DNA from: JBAYGJ01 sp041649335
GTDB taxonomy: Bacteria; Patescibacteriota; Patescibacteriia; UBA10025; JAHIVO01
Direction: 5' to 3'
Length of the DNA: 15,920 bases
Assembly: GCA_041649335.1 (NCBI GenBank)
Contig: JBAZNF010000024.1
Span: 1 to 15,920 of the forward strand
In this document: positions 13,389-15,920 of the stretch, piece after piece
Layout of the letters: every line of letters starts with the position of its first letter
Position numbering within the stretch: position 1 is the stretch's first letter
Program-made: the position numbers and the translations under genes
Notes under the pieces: model-generated
What the model was told of the DNA's origin: nothing
Databases searched by the model: none
The model's input: only the letters and a program-made list of their open reading frames with translations

Positions 13389-14285
13389 CTAGTGTATTTT
13401 TTTCTCTTGGGTTAGCAGGGCGGCGCCAATGACCGGCATGGCGTGCCGGTCGCGGGTGGCCACAATTTTTGTGGAAGCTAGTGTACCATAAAAAAGACTT
13501 GTGCGACAATACCGTATGGCCGGGATGGTCAGCAGCCGGACTGCCGATAGTCCGCCGCCCAGGACTATAATGTCCGGATTGTAAGAGTAAATGGCGTTGG
13601 TCAGTCCGAGGCCCAACCAGCGTGCCATCTGGTCAAAAACCCGTTGCGCGGCTCTGCGGCCGCGTTTGGCGTAATCCTCAATTTCGTGCGGATCGCAGGT
13701 GCGGTTGGTAAGGCGTTTGTACTCCCGGGTCATGGCCGGGCCGGATACGAACGACTCCAGATGGCCGGTGCGGCCGCAACTGCACTTCACTGGGGCTGTC
13801 GATACGGTGGTGTGGCCGAATTCCGTGACATTGTCCCGGCCCCGGTACAGCCGTTTTCCCGTCACCAGCCCCGCACCCACTCCCGTGCCGATGGTGATGC
13901 CGAGGATTGATTTTTTATCCCGGCCCTGTCCGACGACCGCTTCGGCCAATGCAAAGCAATTGCCGTCATTGTCGACGTCGACCGGAAGGCGGAATTTTTC
14001 GGAAAGAATTTTTTTCAGTTGGACGTGCCGCCACTGGCGGGGCAGATTGCCGGTTCCGCTCACGACGCCGGTCCGGCGGTTGACTACGCCGGTGGTGCCG
14101 ACGCCGATTGCCTGCACATCCGGACTGACCAGGGGGACCAATGCCCGCTGGACGGAGAGGAGGAAGCGGCGCGGCGTATGCCGGTCAAGCGGGACACGGT
14201 TTGACCGTAAAACACGCCAGCTCCGGTCAACCAGCCCAGCGAGAATTTTTGTCCCACCGATGTCTATGCCGATAGTATATTTCAT
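13389..14285 (-). CDS. ROK-family sugar kinase (glucokinase-like)
   Basis: ROK proteins phosphorylate glucose, N-acetylglucosamine, N-acetylmannosamine or related sugars; some are repressors, but no DNA-binding N-terminus is present here. The 298-aa product shows the ATP phosphate loop DIGGTK (8-13), GVGTTGVV (61-68), the catalytic Asp region DVDNDGNCFALAE (103-115), TIGTGVGAGL (131-140), and the zinc and substrate region EFGHTTV (155-161) with CSCGRTGHLESF (168-179). The third Cys of the usual CxCGxxGC is His175. PDIIVLGGGLS marks the adenosine site. It is the first gene of an operon with PBP1A, which suggests amino-sugar supply for cell-wall synthesis, but the substrate cannot be told from sequence. 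A 6-bp hairpin (14288-14305) occupies almost all of the short leader. Confidence 0.9.
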   Translation of the reverse strand: MKYTIGIDIGGTKILAGLVDRSWRVLRSNRVPLDRHTPRRFLLSVQRALVPLVSPDVQAIGVGTTGVVNRRTGVVSGTGNLPRQWRHVQLKKILSEKFRLPVDVDNDGNCFALAEAVVGQGRDKKSILGITIGTGVGAGLVTGKRLYRGRDNVTEFGHTTVSTAPVKCSCGRTGHLESFVSGPAMTREYKRLTNRTCDPHEIEDYAKRGRRAAQRVFDQMARWLGLGLTNAIYSYNPDIIVLGGGLSAVRLLTIPAIRYCRTSLFYGTLASTKIVATRDRHAMPVIGAALLTQEKKIH

Positions 14286-14305
14286 GTGGTAAAAAAGAAT
14301 TTACC

Positions 14306-14339
14306 TTTATAGTATAGCAAAAATAGGCTATAATAAGAA
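14306..14339. promoter_or_regulatory. Interlocked divergent promoters of tyrS and the ROK-PBP operon
   Basis: For tyrS (plus): TTTATA (14306-14311), 17-base spacer, TATAAT (14329-14334), start about 6 bases before the ATG. For ROK (minus): TTCTTA (14334-14339), 17-base spacer, TATACT (14311-14316) with an extended TG, start near 14304. Each -10 box touches the other promoter's -35 box, so one polymerase would exclude the other. Confidence 0.65.
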
Positions 14340-14346
14340 ACGAAGT

Positions 14347-15537
14347 ATGAACCGACACATCAAAAATAAGGAGCTCCTGTCCCGCGGGGTGGAGCAGGTC
14401 ATTATCAAGGACAGCCTGGTTAAAAAACTGGATGGCGGCCGGAAGTTACGCATAAAATTGGGCATTGACCCGACGTCGCCATTGTTGCATCTCGGGCACA
14501 CGGTTGTCCTGCGCAAATTGCGGCAATTTCAAGATTTAGGGCATCAGGCGATTTTTTTGGTTGGGGATTTTACCGCCCGTATCGGCGACCCGACGGATAA
14601 GGCCTCGGTCCGGCGGCCATTGACGCATATGGACATCCAGGAGAATATGGCAAGTTACCGCGATCAGGCCGGAAAAATTCTTGATTTGTCAAAAGTGGAG
14701 TTCCGTTATAATTCAGAGTGGCATAAGAACATGGATCTGGCTGAACTATTCCAGCTGGCTAGTCTGTTTTCCGTCAACCAGATGCTGGAGCGTGACATGT
14801 TCCAGAAGCGGCTGGCCGCCAAGAAACCATTGTGGATCCATGAGCTGATGTACCCGTTGCTGCAGGGGTATGATTCCGTGGCACTGCGCGCGGATGTGGA
14901 ATTGGGCGGCACGGACCAGACGTTCAACGTGCTGGCCGGACGGGTCATCCAGCCGGCGTACAGCCAGAGGCCCCAGGACATCATGACCGTACCGTTGCTG
15001 GAGGGACTGGACGGCAAAGAGAAAATGTCCAAGAGCGTCGGCAATGTCGTGGCTCTTAACGACACGCCCAAGGAAATGTTCGGGAAGCTGATGTCGATTC
15101 CGGACGGTTTGATTATCAAGTACTACACTTTGTTGACGGATGTGCCGCTTGAGGACATTGCCGAGTTTAATACGGCCATGAAGCAGGGTGCTAATCCCCG
15201 GGATTTCAAGGCTCGGCTAGCGAAAGAAATAGTTGAGCTTTACCACACTAAACATGACGCCATTGAGGCGGAAAAAGAGTTTGTGAGTATGTTTAAGGAT
15301 AAGCAGGCGCCGACGGACATGCCGACATGCAAAGTTAAAAAAGGCAGCCATCCTATCATTAACCTGCTGGTGATAACGAAATTAGTTGCGTCAAAAGCTG
15401 AGGCACGGCGTATCGTTGAGCAGGGTGGCGTGTCCATAGATAGTGAAATTATTAAAGACTGGAAAAAGGAAATTGACGTCCAAGACGGAACGGTGATCAA
15501 AGTAGGAAAAAGGAAATTCATAAAGCTTTCTATTTAA
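14347..15537 (+). CDS. tyrS: Tyrosyl-tRNA synthetase
   Basis: TyrRS is the class I enzyme that charges tRNA-Tyr. The 396-aa product has the HIGH motif as HLGH (48-51, in IDPTSPLLHLGH), the tyrosine-site residues in YPLLQGYDSVALRADVELGGTDQTFN (169-194), KMSKS (226-230) and a C-terminal S4 RNA-binding domain (about 330-396, SKAEARRIVEQGGVSID). The HLGH form and the FxxGDFTARIGDP-like segment (70-82) place it with the TyrZ-type subgroup rather than the E. coli TyrS type; this is inference from motif style. The start at 14347 fits a predicted promoter that leaves a leader of about 6 bases, again without a Shine-Dalgarno sequence. A terminator follows 10 bases after the stop, so the gene is probably monocistronic. 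Confidence 0.97.
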   Translation: MNRHIKNKELLSRGVEQVIIKDSLVKKLDGGRKLRIKLGIDPTSPLLHLGHTVVLRKLRQFQDLGHQAIFLVGDFTARIGDPTDKASVRRPLTHMDIQENMASYRDQAGKILDLSKVEFRYNSEWHKNMDLAELFQLASLFSVNQMLERDMFQKRLAAKKPLWIHELMYPLLQGYDSVALRADVELGGTDQTFNVLAGRVIQPAYSQRPQDIMTVPLLEGLDGKEKMSKSVGNVVALNDTPKEMFGKLMSIPDGLIIKYYTLLTDVPLEDIAEFNTAMKQGANPRDFKARLAKEIVELYHTKHDAIEAEKEFVSMFKDKQAPTDMPTCKVKKGSHPIINLLVITKLVASKAEARRIVEQGGVSIDSEIIKDWKKEIDVQDGTVIKVGKRKFIKLSI

Positions 15538-15546
15538 CTTCTATGA

Positions 15547-15574
15547 AAAAACAAGGTTCCGTGACCTTGTTTTT
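15547..15574 (+). terminator. Bidirectional intrinsic terminator between tyrS and the GalT-like gene
   Basis: AAAAACAAGG (15547-15556) and CCTTGTTTTT (15565-15574) form a 10-bp stem with an 8-base loop. It has a T-run on the plus strand and, from the A-run, also on the minus strand, so it can serve both converging genes. Confidence 0.88.
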
Positions 15575-15584
15575 GTATTATTTA

Positions 15585-15920
15585 TTATTTCCCGCCGCGG
15601 TAGAATTTGGCGGCCGCCTCCGGGGCGACGGAATTGATGACCAGCCGCGAGCCCATTTCCACGCCGGCCCAGACGTCGCGGCGCGGGCAGATGCGGATGT
15701 ACAGGTGCTCGTGCTTTTCGGTAATGGCCTGATGAAGATAGTAGTTATAGGGCAGCTGGAGCTTATTGAGCCGGGTGATTATCAGCTTCATGTAACGGGC
15801 CAGTGAAGTCAGTTCTGCTTCATTCAGCTGGCTGATGTTGTCCACGTGGCGGAATGGCATGATCCAGGCCTCATAATTATAGGTAGAAGCATAAGGCGTG
15901 AAGGCGGCCATATACCGGTC
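15585..15920 (-). CDS. galT: Galactose-1-phosphate uridylyltransferase-like protein, C-terminal part (gene runs off the right edge)
   Basis: The 111 visible residues fit the C-terminal half of GalT-type HIT-superfamily nucleotidyltransferases, which transfer nucleotide groups between sugar phosphates. Recognisable parts are PYASTYNYEAWIMPFRHV, the helix NEAELTSLARYMKLIITRLN, the HIT-like KHEHLYIRICPR (here His-x-His followed by PR), and GVEMGSRLVINSVAPEAAA, matching the GxExGSxxxINxVxPExAA ending of the family. The frame is open through the window edge (Asp-Arg-Tyr precede the Met at 15911), so that Met is internal and the true start lies to the right. The nucleophilic HPH motif and zinc ligands would be outside the window. 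Substrate is not certain; many CPR members are annotated as GalT without test. Confidence 0.88.
   Translation of the reverse strand, partial: DRYMAAFTPYASTYNYEAWIMPFRHVDNISQLNEAELTSLARYMKLIITRLNKLQLPYNYYLHQAITEKHEHLYIRICPRRDVWAGVEMGSRLVINSVAPEAAAKFYRGGK

Noticed and set aside
1..15920. Recoded genetic code (UGA as Gly, as in Gracilibacteria/SR1)
   Set aside because: Several genes (tsaE, yidC, yidD, the M23 gene) end cleanly at UGA and conserved proteins need no UGA read-through.
1..15920. CRISPR array, tRNA or rRNA gene, insertion sequence
   Set aside because: No regularly spaced repeats, cloverleaf-like sequence, rRNA motif or transposase was seen. The M23 gene has no flanking terminal repeats that I could find by eye.

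Overview
The window looks like the replication-origin region of a Patescibacteria (Candidate Phyla Radiation) chromosome. This is inferred from several traits: a short YidC with no large extracytoplasmic domain, a membrane protein with an Asn/Thr-rich linker of the kind common in Parcubacteria-type genomes, compact operons, and good sigma70-like promoters placed only a few bases from start codons that lack Shine-Dalgarno sequences. UGA is used as a stop, so the recoded Gracilibacteria/SR1 lineages are unlikely. No finer taxon can be defended from the sequence alone.

Layout, left to right. A PilB/GspE-type ATPase (minus, runs off the left edge) and a DHH-superfamily protein with degraded active-site motifs (minus) are followed by tsaE (plus). 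The minus-strand operon rpmH-rnpA-yidD-yidC-PRC-barrel reads away from the origin, and its intrinsic terminator lies inside the 3' end of tsaE. dnaA and dnaN lie on the plus strand, with a 303-bp intergenic oriC between them. The oriC holds DnaA boxes, an extremely G-poor plus strand, and a DnaA-box/DnaA-trio/AT-rich unwinding module directly before dnaN. rpmH (45 codons) lies in a different frame from the long open extension upstream of rnpA.

Right of dnaN, after a strong terminator, comes the most unusual gene: a 790-aa secreted M23 peptidase with LGFP-like and two discoidin-like domains. It ends in a C-terminal domain typical of type IX secretion (Por) cargo of the Bacteroidetes/FCB group. 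It is also the only gene here with a full AGGAGG ribosome binding site. Next are an Asn-rich single-span membrane protein, a 240-bp spacer with competing inverted repeats (possibly a structured RNA leader), and a ROK kinase-PBP1A operon. tyrS diverges from the ROK gene through interlocked promoters. A GalT-like C-terminal fragment (minus) runs off the right edge.

Together the genes cover initiation and processivity of replication (dnaA, dnaN), ribosome and RNase P parts (rpmH, rnpA), membrane insertion (yidC, yidD), tRNA modification and charging (tsaE, tyrS), envelope synthesis (PBP1A, perhaps ROK and GalT), and surface structures (PilB). The M23/T9SS-tag gene looks like an acquired accessory gene, or possibly an assembly join, in an otherwise housekeeping neighbourhood.
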